Assembly (NCBI GenBank): GCA_964452735.1
Contig: CAYVNA010000006.1
Location: 1 to 45,975 of the forward strand
Source: UBA2177 sp964452735
GTDB lineage: Bacteria; Patescibacteriota; Dojkabacteria; SC72
Reading direction: 5' to 3'
DNA: 45,975 bases
Every line of letters starts with the position of its first letter. Within the stretch, counting starts at the first letter, position 1. Below the pieces are notes generated by a model that saw nothing but the letters and a program-made list of their open reading frames with translations, searched no databases and was not told the origin of the DNA. The translations under genes were made by a program, and so were the position numbers. This document shows positions 8,415 through 17,400 of the stretch, one piece after another.

Positions 8415-10322
8415 TTAATCAACAACCTCTCCTTCTTTTACTTCTTCCTCCTTATTGTCTTCTGTCTTTTTATCCTCCGTTGCATTATTCTGCTCCGAAG
8501 CATTGGAAGCTGATGCTTTCTCATACATCTTTTTCCCTATCTCTTGCATCTTCTCTGAGAGTTTTTCTGTTTTATCCTTAACTTCATCTTGGTCAAAGTC
8601 TTCTTTCTCTATCAATTTCTTTAATTCTTCAGATTCTTTCTCTATATCTTCCCTATCATTCTCATCTATATTATCTTTATTCTCCTTTACTAGTTTCTCT
8701 ATACTGAAAGTTAAGGAATCTGCATTATTCCTAATCTCTGCCCTCTCCTTCTTCTTTTTATCTTCCTCTGCATACTTAGATGCTTCATCAACCATTTTTT
8801 CGATTTCCTCATCCTTAAGTCCTGTAGATGCAGTAATTGTGATCTTTTGCTCCTTCTTAGTTGCAAGATCCAAAGCCTTTACATTCAAAATACCATTAGC
8901 ATCTATTGAAAAAGCAACCTCTATTTGAGGAACACCTCTGGGTGCAGGTGGAATACCATCTAGAATAAATCTTCCCAGAGTTTTATTATCTGCTGCCATT
9001 TCCCTTTCCCCCTGAAGAATATGAATCTCTACACCTGGCTGATTATCTGCTGCAGTAGAGAAAATCTGTTTCTTTTCTACAGGGATAGTTGTATTTCTTT
9101 CAATAAGCTTTGTCATTACTCCTCCTAAAGTTTCCAATCCTAGAGAGAGAGGAGTGACATCTAAAAGAGTAATATCTTTTACATCACCACCCAAAACTCC
9201 TGCTTGGATTGCAGCCCCTACTCCAACCACTTCATCAGGATTAACACCCTTGTTTGGTTCCTTCCCGAAGATTTCTTGAACCTTCTTTACGACTGCAGGC
9301 ATTCTTGTCATACCACCGACAAGAAGAACCTGATCTACATCGTTCTTTGATAATCCTGCATCTTTCAAAGCCTTCTCACAAGGAGCAGTTGTCTTATCTA
9401 TCAAATGAGAAGTTATCTTCTCTAGCTCTGCTCTAGTCAATTTTTCTTTCAAATGCTTTGGCCCTTTATCTGTTGCCGTTATGTATGGGATATTGATATC
9501 TGTTTCTTCAGAGGTTGATAATTCTACCTTTGCTTTCTCAGCAGCTTCTCTCAATCTTTGCAATGCTGTCCTATCATCTCTCAAATCCAATCCCTCCTTG
9601 GACTTGAAAGCTTCTGCTAAGTGATCAATTATGACCTGGTCGAAATCGTCACCACCAAGATGGGTATCCCCATTTGTTGAGAGTACCTCAAAAACACCAT
9701 CACCCATCTCAAGGATGGATATATCAAATGTACCACCACCTAAGTCAAATATCGCAACTTTTTCATCCTTCCCCTTATCTACACCGTATGCTAAAGCTGC
9801 AGCTGTTGGTTCATTCACAATCCTCTTGACCTCCAGACCTGCTATTTTCCCAGCATCTTTTGTTGCTTGTCTCTGCGAATCATCAAAATATGCAGGGACT
9901 GTAATGACAGCCTCTTTAACCTCTTCTCCCAGGAAATCTTCTGCATCTTTCTTCATTTTTGCCAAGATCTTTGCAGATATCTCCTGTGGCGTATACCATT
10001 TATCTCCCATCTTTACTTCCAGACCTCCACCAGAAGCCTTCCTCATTTCAAATGGAAGAAGTTCCTTATCTTTCTTAACCTCTGGATCATCCCATGATCT
10101 TCCTATCAATCTCTTCACCGAGTATATCGTACCCTCTGGATTTGTTACTGCTTGATTCTTTGCGGGAATACCTACGAGTATCTCGCCCTTCTCATCCTGA
10201 GCAACAACAGAAGGAGTTAATCTCCCCCCCTGAGCATTTGCAATGACATTAGGCTTTCCACCCTCCATGTATGCCATTACAGAGTTTGTAGTTCCTAAGT
10301 CTATACCTATTATTTTTGACAT
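8415..10322 (-). CDS. dnaK: Chaperone DnaK (Hsp70)
   Basis: The 635-aa product is full length. It has the N-terminal ATPase domain (GIDLGTTNS at residues 6-14, then DLGGGTFDIS and LVGGMTRMP), the substrate-binding domain starting near DVTPLSLGLETLGG, and an acidic C-terminal tail rich in Glu, Lys and Asn. DnaK binds exposed hydrophobic peptides with help from DnaJ and GrpE. It is the last gene of hrcA-grpE-dnaK and is followed by a strong terminator; dnaJ, often the next gene in other bacteria, is not here. The gap to grpE is 26 nt with no clear Shine-Dalgarno site. Confidence 0.98.
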   Translation of the reverse strand: MSKIIGIDLGTTNSVMAYMEGGKPNVIANAQGGRLTPSVVAQDEKGEILVGIPAKNQAVTNPEGTIYSVKRLIGRSWDDPEVKKDKELLPFEMRKASGGGLEVKMGDKWYTPQEISAKILAKMKKDAEDFLGEEVKEAVITVPAYFDDSQRQATKDAGKIAGLEVKRIVNEPTAAALAYGVDKGKDEKVAIFDLGGGTFDISILEMGDGVFEVLSTNGDTHLGGDDFDQVIIDHLAEAFKSKEGLDLRDDRTALQRLREAAEKAKVELSTSEETDINIPYITATDKGPKHLKEKLTRAELEKITSHLIDKTTAPCEKALKDAGLSKNDVDQVLLVGGMTRMPAVVKKVQEIFGKEPNKGVNPDEVVGVGAAIQAGVLGGDVKDITLLDVTPLSLGLETLGGVMTKLIERNTTIPVEKKQIFSTAADNQPGVEIHILQGEREMAADNKTLGRFILDGIPPAPRGVPQIEVAFSIDANGILNVKALDLATKKEQKITITASTGLKDEEIEKMVDEASKYAEEDKKKKERAEIRNNADSLTFSIEKLVKENKDNIDENDREDIEKESEELKKLIEKEDFDQDEVKDKTEKLSEKMQEIGKKMYEKASASNASEQNNATEDKKTEDNKEEEVKEGEVVD

Positions 10323-10348
10323 AATTGTTTATTAAAAATTTAACTTAC

Positions 10349-10870
10349 TTATTTTGACACTACGACCCTAGCGGGACGTATAACGATATCATTTAAAACA
10401 TATCCAGGCTGGATAATATCAAAAATCTCCCCAGAATTACCATCGGGTACTGTTGCAACAGCCTCATGAATATTATTATCAAAGACATCACCCTTAGCAG
10501 GAACATATTGCTTCAAACCAATACCTTCAACCCCTTTCTTCAAAGATTCCAACAAAGCAACAATACCTTCCATCCAAGAAGAACTATTCTCATCGAGGTT
10601 CAACTCCTTTCCAGATTCAATAGCTAACATTACAGAATCCAATGTAGGGATGATATTCTCGCAAAGGCTCTTCTTCGCAGAGAACACTCTCATCTCTTCT
10701 CTCTTCTCAATATTCTTCAGAAGATTATGATAATCTGCCAATGCCTTCTTCAACTGATTCTCTATCTCTAACTTTTCATCTTCAACCCTATCTACAACCT
10801 CCGCCAATTCCAGAATCTTCTTTTCTAAATCTTCACTATTCTCAATTTTCTTCTTATTCTCCTTCTTCAT
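10349..10870 (-). CDS. grpE: Nucleotide exchange factor GrpE
   Basis: The 173-aa product exchanges ADP for ATP on DnaK. It has the long N-terminal coiled coil (about residues 8-60), the central four-helix segment and the C-terminal beta domain with the family ending IQPGYVLNDIVIRPARVVVSK-like pattern at about 152-173. It lies between hrcA and dnaK with short gaps, so it belongs to the same HrcA-controlled operon. Length is within the normal range. Confidence 0.95.
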   Translation of the reverse strand: MKKENKKKIENSEDLEKKILELAEVVDRVEDEKLEIENQLKKALADYHNLLKNIEKREEMRVFSAKKSLCENIIPTLDSVMLAIESGKELNLDENSSSWMEGIVALLESLKKGVEGIGLKQYVPAKGDVFDNNIHEAVATVPDGNSGEIFDIIQPGYVLNDIVIRPARVVVSK

Positions 10871-10888
10871 TCGAAAATATGTATAAAT

Positions 10889-11614
10889 TTATCTCCAACC
10901 AGCCATAGAATTATCCAAAGCATTCTTAATCTCATTTAATGCCGGAAGAACCTTTGAATAATCCATTCGCTTAGAACCTATTACCCCAACAAAAGATTGT
11001 TCTTTCTCCCAAAATGGAATCTTGGTGAAAGCTAATGCACAATTTGCCAAATTATCTATTCCAGATTCAACTCCAATCAAAAGAGATACTCCTGATCCAG
11101 AGTATTTCTGAACAAGATTTTTCAGAAAGACTTCATCTTCCAATATATTCACAACAGTTTCAATCCTTTCGATGTCTCTAAACTCCTCATATTTGAGAAG
11201 GTTGGATAGTCCATAGAATCGTATATCATTATCAAGAATTATGAAAACTAGCGACTCTGTTTCTTTGGAAAGAACATCCAATATTGCCTTAACAACACTC
11301 TCCTTAGAGAATCTATCCCTGAAAATACCCTGTCTAATCTCCACAGTAACTAGAGGACTCAAACTACTTCTGTCTAGGTATTTTGTCACATAAAGCCTAA
11401 GAGCTTGATCTGTCGGTAATCTCCCAGATGAAATATGACTTTTCTCTAAAAGACCCAATCTCATCAACTTAACCATTTCATTTCTAATCGTTGCAGAACT
11501 AACTCCTAAGTCATATTTTTCTAACAATGAGAGAGACCCAACCTCAGAGGCCTCTTGCATGAACTCCCTTATTATTGCTATTAATATCTCCTTTTGCCTT
11601 TCTGTTAAATCCAT
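10889..11614 (-). CDS. hrcA: Heat-shock repressor HrcA, short form
   Basis: The 241-aa product begins with the HrcA winged helix: LTERQKEIL, then the recognition segment VSSATIRNEM and the wing SGRLPTDQALRLYV. It ends with the family signature GVIGSKRMDYSKV. HrcA normally represses groESL and dnaK operons through CIRCE. Typical HrcA is about 340 aa, so about 100 residues are missing from the middle, where the dimerisation and inserted domains lie; both ends are intact and no frameshift is seen. It is first in its operon, one base after a 9-9-9 inverted repeat that it probably binds. No Shine-Dalgarno site is present. Confidence 0.92.
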   Translation of the reverse strand: MDLTERQKEILIAIIREFMQEASEVGSLSLLEKYDLGVSSATIRNEMVKLMRLGLLEKSHISSGRLPTDQALRLYVTKYLDRSSLSPLVTVEIRQGIFRDRFSKESVVKAILDVLSKETESLVFIILDNDIRFYGLSNLLKYEEFRDIERIETVVNILEDEVFLKNLVQKYSGSGVSLLIGVESGIDNLANCALAFTKIPFWEKEQSFVGVIGSKRMDYSKVLPALNEIKNALDNSMAGWR

Positions 11615-11615
11615 A

Positions 11616-11642
11616 TTAGCAGATACAAAGATTATCTGCTAA
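11616..11642 (-). promoter_or_regulatory. Variant CIRCE operator upstream of hrcA
   Basis: TTAGCAGAT-N9-ATCTGCTAA is a perfect inverted repeat, in fact 10 bp per arm if one more base is taken each side of the centre. Classical CIRCE is TTAGCACTC-N9-GAGTGCTAA: the same length, spacing and outer TTAGCA/TGCTAA, but the inner three bases differ. It abuts the -10 box of the hrcA promoter and ends 1 nt before the ATG, so occupancy would block transcription of hrcA-grpE-dnaK. Confidence 0.8.
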
Positions 11643-11671
11643 AGTATATTGTACAAAACCCAATACGTCAA
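11643..11671 (-). promoter_or_regulatory. hrcA-grpE-dnaK promoter
   Basis: On the minus strand TTGACG (11666-11671) and TATACT (11643-11648) are exactly 17 nt apart, each one mismatch from consensus. The CIRCE-like repeat begins at the base after the -10 box. Transcription would start inside the operator about 20 nt before the ATG. Confidence 0.8.
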
Positions 11672-11704
11672 GAATAAAAAAGGGGGTTTTATACGATTCC
11701 CAAA

Positions 11705-11733
11705 TTGCAAAAAGTTAATATCTCTGCTATACT
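11705..11733 (+). promoter_or_regulatory. Promoter of the L25 gene, close to the start codon
   Basis: TTGCAA (11705-11710) and TATACT (11728-11733) are 17 nt apart. Only 10 nt separate the -10 box from the ATG at 11744, so the transcript should have almost no leader. Confidence 0.6.
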
Positions 11734-11743
11734 CCTACTCGTT

Positions 11744-12382
11744 ATGGAAAAAATCACATTTGAAAAAAGAGATATCGTAGGGAAGAAGAACAAAGCTCTT
11801 CTTAGAGAAGAGGTCGTTCCCGCTGTAGTATATAATTCTAAAAAAGAATCTACTAATATTCAGATATCTTTTTCTATTGCAAACAAGATTGTACGAGAAG
11901 CAACATCAACAACTATCCTTGATGCTGAATTAGAAGGAAAAGATCTAAAGGTAGTTGTTAAAGAAGTTAATATTCATCCATTGACAGAGACTATTCAACA
12001 TATTTCATTTTTCGAAATAGATGAGAATAAAGAGATGGTATTCACAATACCTTTTCATATTATTGGAATATCACCTGCTGTTAAGAATAATCTTGGTGTA
12101 TTGGTAGAGGTTCTACCTTCTATCGATGTGCGATGCAAACTTGCATCTTTAGTACCATATATTGAGATAGATATTACAAAGTTGGAGCATCCTGGCCAAT
12201 CTATCTCTGTTGATGAGATTTCCATTCCAGAAGGGATATCATTAGTTAATGGTGACTTGGCGACAGCAACAATAGTAACCGTAACTGAGATGCAGGAAGA
12301 AGAAGTATACGAAGCACCTGTAGAAGAGGAAGTAGCTGAAGCATCTGTAGAGGGAGAGAAAAGCGAAGAAGCTACCGAGTAG
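11744..12382 (+). CDS. rplY: Ribosomal protein L25, long CTC-type
   Basis: The 212-aa product starts MEKITFEKRDIVGKK, the usual L25/CTC beginning. The N-terminal domain binds 5S rRNA, a CTC-type beta domain follows, and the last 30 residues form an acidic Glu/Ala/Val tail. The start at 11744 is preferred over an open stretch back to 11705 because that extension lies over the promoter and would add residues not seen in the family. The gene stands alone on the plus strand, diverging from hrcA. Confidence 0.9.
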   Translation: MEKITFEKRDIVGKKNKALLREEVVPAVVYNSKKESTNIQISFSIANKIVREATSTTILDAELEGKDLKVVVKEVNIHPLTETIQHISFFEIDENKEMVFTIPFHIIGISPAVKNNLGVLVEVLPSIDVRCKLASLVPYIEIDITKLEHPGQSISVDEISIPEGISLVNGDLATATIVTVTEMQEEEVYEAPVEEEVAEASVEGEKSEEATE

Positions 12383-12407
12383 TCTTTTAAATTTCCGTTA
12401 ATAAAGA

Positions 12408-12413
12408 TATAAT
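12408..12413 (+). promoter_or_regulatory. -10 box of the family 2 glycosyltransferase gene
   Basis: A perfect TATAAT ends 8 nt before the ATG at 12422. No good -35 box is seen at 16-18 nt. It predicts a leaderless mRNA. Confidence 0.5.
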
Positions 12414-12421
12414 TAGCCACT

Positions 12422-13363
12422 ATGGTAAGTGTCATTATAACCTCTTTCAAAGAACCGAAAACCATAAAGAAATGTATTAATTCAATCGCGAATCGGAAGT
12501 ATTCCAACATCACAAGCCCATTTGAAATCATACAGGTTTCTCCTGATGAACTAACATTGAAGGAAGGGAGAAAGGAAGCTAATGCACTAAAGTTATCAAG
12601 AAAGCAGTACATACAGATTAAGGATCCTAAACGTGGGAAACCATATGCCTTGAAAATGGCTTTTGAGAAAGCAAAGGGAGAATATATTGTAATGACAGAT
12701 GGGGATGTATATTTTGGAGAGGGTGCTGTGGGGAAGTTGTTAGAACCCTTTGAAAACAAAGAGGTTGGAGGAGTAAGTGGACATCCAGTATCGCAGGATA
12801 GTAGGAATGATTGTTTTGGGTATTGGGGACATCTATTATCCGATTCCGCTGATAATAGAAGAAGGGCTACAGCTAGAAAAGTGAAAAACAGGAGCTACTA
12901 TATTAGTACGAAGAATTTCTTCCCTATGAGTGGATACATAATGGCAATAAGGAATGTTAACATTCCAATACCATCAGATGTCCTCTCCGATGATGCCTTC
13001 ATCTCCTATCATTTCAGAAATGAAGGGTTCGAGATCGCTTATGCCCCAAATGCCTTATGCTATGTGAAGTATCCCACAAATCTTAAAGATTATTACAAAC
13101 AAAAAGTTAGATCTATTGGAGGTTTCAAACAATTGGAGAGGTTAGGAATATTCAAGAGAGATAAACAAAGCCGAAGCTTTCTCATAGAACTTAGCTACGC
13201 TCTTTGGGCAATCAAATATCCGAGATCCTTTAGAGAGTTTCTCTGGACAATATTGCTTTTTCCCGTTAGATTAATTACCTGGCTAAAAATCTTTTGGGAG
13301 AGGGGTATTCTTAGGAAAGGAATGCCGAAAGGTGGTTGGGAAAGGATAGAAACAACAAAGTAA
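12422..13363 (+). CDS. Family 2 glycosyltransferase
   Basis: The 313-aa product has the GT-A layout: VSVIITSFKEP at the start, GKPYALKMAFEKAKGEYIV, a DxD-type motif in VMTDGDVYF (about residues 98-106), a likely catalytic Asp-Asp in LSDDAFISY, and QKVRSIGG in the place of the QxxRW-type motif. The C-terminal 60 residues are hydrophobic and basic, with one probable membrane helix near FREFLWTILLFPVRLITWL. It probably adds a sugar to an envelope glycan; substrate is unknown. It follows L25 but has its own -10 box. Confidence 0.85.
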   Translation: MVSVIITSFKEPKTIKKCINSIANRKYSNITSPFEIIQVSPDELTLKEGRKEANALKLSRKQYIQIKDPKRGKPYALKMAFEKAKGEYIVMTDGDVYFGEGAVGKLLEPFENKEVGGVSGHPVSQDSRNDCFGYWGHLLSDSADNRRRATARKVKNRSYYISTKNFFPMSGYIMAIRNVNIPIPSDVLSDDAFISYHFRNEGFEIAYAPNALCYVKYPTNLKDYYKQKVRSIGGFKQLERLGIFKRDKQSRSFLIELSYALWAIKYPRSFREFLWTILLFPVRLITWLKIFWERGILRKGMPKGGWERIETTK

Positions 13364-13471
13364 GGAAACCTTACTCTTGAAACATAGGAGGCCTATAGAA
13401 TCTTAATTCCTTATCTCAAAATAGAAAGAAACACTCTCCAGAAGGAGATTCTCTTCTATGTCGGACATAGA
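13360..13471. other. Four small hairpins between the glycosyltransferase gene and rpsG
   Basis: The convergent gap of about 120 nt holds four perfect inverted repeats in a row: GTAAGG-AAA-CCTTAC (13360-13374, starting in the stop codon), ATAGG-AGG-CCTAT (13384-13396), TCTCC-AGAA-GGAGA (13435-13448), and CTATGT-CGG-ACATAG (13456-13470). None has a long T tract, though on the minus strand the third is followed by a T-rich segment and could end the rpoB-rpsG transcript. Together they probably act as a convergent terminator or 3'-end stability region. Confidence 0.5.
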
Positions 13472-13484
13472 GCAAAACTTCAAT

Positions 13485-13955
13485 TTACCATCGGAAATGA
13501 GCAAACGCTTTGTTAGCTTCTGCCATTCTCTCAGTATCAACTTTCTTCTTAATAGCGTCTCCTTCTCCGTTGAAGGCACTAATCAATTCATTCATTAATA
13601 TCTCGTCGAAGGATTTACCTGACTTATTGCGTGCAGAATCAACTATCCATCTGACTGCAAGTGTTTCTTGTCTTCTAGGGGAAACAGGCATAGGGACTTG
13701 ATAGTTTGCACCACCGACTCTTCTAGCTTTGATTTCCAATGCTGGTCGTACATTGTCTATTGCTCTACCTATGAAGATATTTATATCTTTCTCTTTGACT
13801 TTCTCTGCACCATTCTCTAGTGCTGAGTAAACCATTGATTCTGCAAGAGACTTCTTTCCATCTTGCATAACTTTATTTATAAGTCTGTAAATTATTACAT
13901 TCCCATACTTTTTATCTTGTTTTTGTTCTCTTCTTTTTGCTCTTTTGCCTCTCAT
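13485..13955 (-). CDS. rpsG: Ribosomal protein S7
   Basis: The 156-aa product has normal length and nucleates the 30S head by binding the 3' domain of 16S rRNA. Segments such as GRAIDNVRPALEIKARRVGGANYQVP and the ending ANKAFAHFRW match the family. It is the last gene of rpoB-rpoC-rpsL-rpsG. The classical str operon continues with fusA and tuf, which are absent here. A run of small hairpins follows. Confidence 0.97.
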   Translation of the reverse strand: MRGKRAKRREQKQDKKYGNVIIYRLINKVMQDGKKSLAESMVYSALENGAEKVKEKDINIFIGRAIDNVRPALEIKARRVGGANYQVPMPVSPRRQETLAVRWIVDSARNKSGKSFDEILMNELISAFNGEGDAIKKKVDTERMAEANKAFAHFRW

Positions 13956-13976
13956 ATTTGTATATCTTAATTAAAA

Positions 13977-14396
13977 CTATTCAGCGATATCTTCTTTCTT
14001 AACACCATATTTTGATCTCGCCTTCTTCCTTCCTTTGACTCCAGCAGCATCGTACTTTCCTCTTACAACTATATATTTAACACCTGGAAGGTCTCTCTTT
14101 CTACCAGCTTTTAGGAGAACTACAGAGTGCTCCTGAAGGTTATGTCCTTCCCCTGGTATGTATGCAGTTACCTCCATACCATTTGACATCCTTACTCTAG
14201 CAACTTTTCTCAAAGCGGAGTTCGGTTTCTTAGGTGTCATTGTCTTTACTTGCAAACATACTCCTCTTTTAAAAGGGTTCTGTACATCTTTGTATCTATT
14301 CTTCAAAGGATTAAAGTTTCTAGCTAACTGTATGTGCTTAGCTTTTGTATTTTTCTTTTTCCTAGGTTTTCTTATTAATTGATTAATTGTTGGCAT
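13977..14396 (-). CDS. rpsL: Ribosomal protein S12
   Basis: The 139-aa product is the longer S12 form, with about 13 extra residues between RKPR and RGVC compared with E. coli; Bacillus has a similar insertion. The decoding-centre loops TPKKPNSAL and AGRKRDLPGV are intact, with the lysine whose mutation gives streptomycin resistance unchanged. The gap to rpsG is 21 nt. A perfect TATAAT 7 nt before its ATG suggests it can also be transcribed independently of rpoBC. Confidence 0.97.
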   Translation of the reverse strand: MPTINQLIRKPRKKKNTKAKHIQLARNFNPLKNRYKDVQNPFKRGVCLQVKTMTPKKPNSALRKVARVRMSNGMEVTAYIPGEGHNLQEHSVVLLKAGRKRDLPGVKYIVVRGKYDAAGVKGRKKARSKYGVKKEDIAE

Positions 14397-14403
14397 GGTT
14401 CGT

Positions 14404-14409
14404 ATTATA
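14404..14409 (-). promoter_or_regulatory. -10 box between rpoC and rpsL
   Basis: On the minus strand a perfect TATAAT ends 7 nt before the rpsL ATG, in the 25-nt gap after rpoC. The spacing matches the leaderless pattern seen elsewhere in the window. The -35 region would lie inside the rpoC end and is not clear. Confidence 0.5.
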
Positions 14410-14421
14410 TATCAAAATCAT

Positions 14422-17400
14422 CTAAAAATTAAGTTCTGGGAGCTCATTTATATCTTTTACCTCAGCTCTGTCTCCCGCAGGTATTGGTTTACCTATTATT
14501 ACATTCTCCTTCATTCCTCTTAGATAGTCTTTCTTTCCAAGGATTGCTGTACTTGTTAGTACTCTTACATGCTCTTGGAATGACATAGCGGAGAGGAAGC
14601 TTTCAGTATATAGGGATGATGCTTTTATTCCTAATAGCTTTGGTATTACTAATGCTTTATTTTTACCTTCCTTTAGTAACATGTCATTCTTAGCTTCTGC
14701 TAGGAACTTATTTACTAATGAACCTACTAGATAGTCTGCATCTCCTGACTCATATACCTTACCTAGTCTCATCATCTGTCTTAATATTATTTCAATGTGT
14801 AGGTCATCTATTGGAACACCTTGTTCATTGAATACCTTTTGTACTCCATCCAAAATATATTTCTGTGCAGTTAAGACATCTGATACTTCTGCTAACTTCT
14901 TTGGATCTACAGAACCTTCTGTAATTTGAGTTCCTGCCTTAATGATTGCTCCATCTTCTACAAGGATTGAGATACCTGGTAGTATGGATATTATTTCTTC
15001 TGCTTTTAAGCTTCCATTTACTGTTAGGATTCCCCCCTCTATAGATACTGTAGCATCAAAAGGTGCTTGTTTCTCTGCTTCTTCAGAATCAATATACATA
15101 GCTTGGCCTGATTTTACCTCTTGTCCATCCTCAACAAGAACTTTCTTAGCTCTTGAGATAATGTAGTGTCTCTGCATTCTTTTTTGACCTACAATAGTTG
15201 CAACTGCAGATTCATCTTCGGCTACCTCGATATGTACCTTTCCATCTATTGAAGATACTTCAGCTTCAGCTTTTGGCGTTCTTGCTTCAAAGAGTTCCTC
15301 AATTCTAGGTAGACCCTGAGTTATATCGATCTTTTGAACACCTCCCTTGTGGAAGGTCTGCATAGTCATCTGTGTTCCTGGCTCTCCAATAGATTGAGCA
15401 GCTATTACTCCAACAGCCTTACCCATTTCTATTTCTCTACCATTCTCAAGGTTCAATCCATAGCACTTTTTACACATACCCAAAGGTGCTTTACATAGCA
15501 TTGGGGTCCTTACATATATTTCCTCAATTCCTTCTTTCTCTATTAGTTCTGCAATATCTTTTGTTATTGTTTCATTTTTCTTTGCAATTGTCTCTTTTCC
15601 TTTTTTTACATCTTGAGCTAGGACTCTTCCGTATATTCTGGACTTGAAGTCTATTCTTCGGTCATCACCCTTCCTCATCACAAAACCTTCTCCATCATAG
15701 CCACAATCATCTGATCTAATAATTACATCGTGTGCGACATCCACAAGCTTTCTTGTGAGATAACCAGATGATGATGTTTTAAGAGATCTATCTGCGATAC
15801 CTTTTCTACCTCCGTTTGCAGCTACAAAATATTCGAATGCACTTAGACCATCACGATAGTTTCTCTTAATAGGCATAGGGACCCAGTTACCTCGAGAGTC
15901 TCTAACAACACCTTTTATCGTTAATACCTGTCTAGCTTGGATTCTACCTCCATTACCACCAGATTCAACCATCTGATATATGGAATTATCTTTATCAAGT
16001 TTCTCCCATGCTTTATCTGCCAATTCATTTGCAAAGTCATCCCACATATTTGTGGAGATGGTTACTTTTTCACCTTTAGTCATCAATCCCTGTAGGTAGT
16101 TTTCTTGAAGCTGTTCATCTTTTTCTTCCATTTTCTTGATTTCGGTATCTAAATCGAAATCTACTCTACAATCTCCCATAGCGAATGAGAAACCTAGATC
16201 AGTTGCATATTTAAATCCTAAGAGCTTTAGATTATCAAGGATCTCTACAACTTCTTCTAATGGCCTATCTGTTTTTATATCATCAATTATGTTATTAACA
16301 ACCTTGATATTTACCTGCTCATTAATATATTTATAATCTTCTGGAAGAATACTATTGAAGATAACTCTTCCTACAGAAGTATCTCGAACTTCTCCTTTAA
16401 CCCTAACTTTAATTTGATCATTTATTCCAATTTCATCTCTCTCGTATGCCTTAATTGCAAGATCTGAATTTGCGAAGATCTTTGGCTCTTTTACTTCGTT
16501 ATAGTCAGTCATCAAGAAGAACCCTATCTGCATATCTTTTGCAGGAGTTGCAAGAACCTGTCCGTTAGAGATATTCACAATACTCTTGGAAGACATCATT
16601 TCTCTTTTTGCTTCTTCTTCTGCCTCCTTGGTTAGAAGGATATGTACTGCCATTTGGTCTCCGTCGAAGTCTGCATTGAATGCTTTACATACTAATGGGT
16701 GTATTCTAATTGCTTCTCCTTCAACCAACCTAGGATAGAATGCCTGTACACTATATTTATGTAGAGTTGGTGCTCTATTTAAGAGTACTGGTCTGTTCTT
16801 GATTACTTTTTCTAAGATATCCCAAATAACATCTGATTCTTCCTCGACCATTTCTTTTGCAACTCTAACGTTTGGTGCTAGCTCTTTATCTAATAGCTGA
16901 AAGATAACGAAAGGCTTAAACATTTCCAAAGCTACAGATTTTGGTAATCCACACTGGTCAAATTTAAGACTTGGATCTCCATCTATAACGGCTCTTCCAG
17001 AATAGTCGACTCGCTTACCAAGTAGATTCTTTCTGAAAATACCTTTCTTTCCCCTTAAATCATCTGTTAATGACTGGTATGGCAATCTCTTGCTATTCAT
17101 CATAGGTTTTGAAGGCCTATGTGAGTTGTCTATTAAAGCATCAACCGATTCCTGTAACATCCTCTTCTCATTTCTCAATATAACTTCTGGTGCACCTATC
17201 TCTATTAATTTCGCTAAACGATTGTTTCTGTTTATAATCCTTCTGTATAGGTCGTTAAGATCAGAAGTTGCAAACTTTCCTCCTGATAGAGGAATGATTG
17301 GCCTTAATTCTGGTGGTAGAACTGGTAAGGTTTCTAGAACCATCCATGCAGGATTGATATCATTAAGATTGAATCCCTCTAGGTACTGAATTCTCCTTAT

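Noticed and set aside
11705..11743. Upstream extension of L25
   Set aside because: The added codons coincide with a 17-nt-spaced promoter and do not resemble the L25 N-terminus, while MEKITFEKR at 11744 does.
12055..12759. Open frame of 234 codons on the minus strand across L25 and GT2
   Set aside because: It spans two well-supported genes and the promoter between them; the composition is typical of an antisense shadow.
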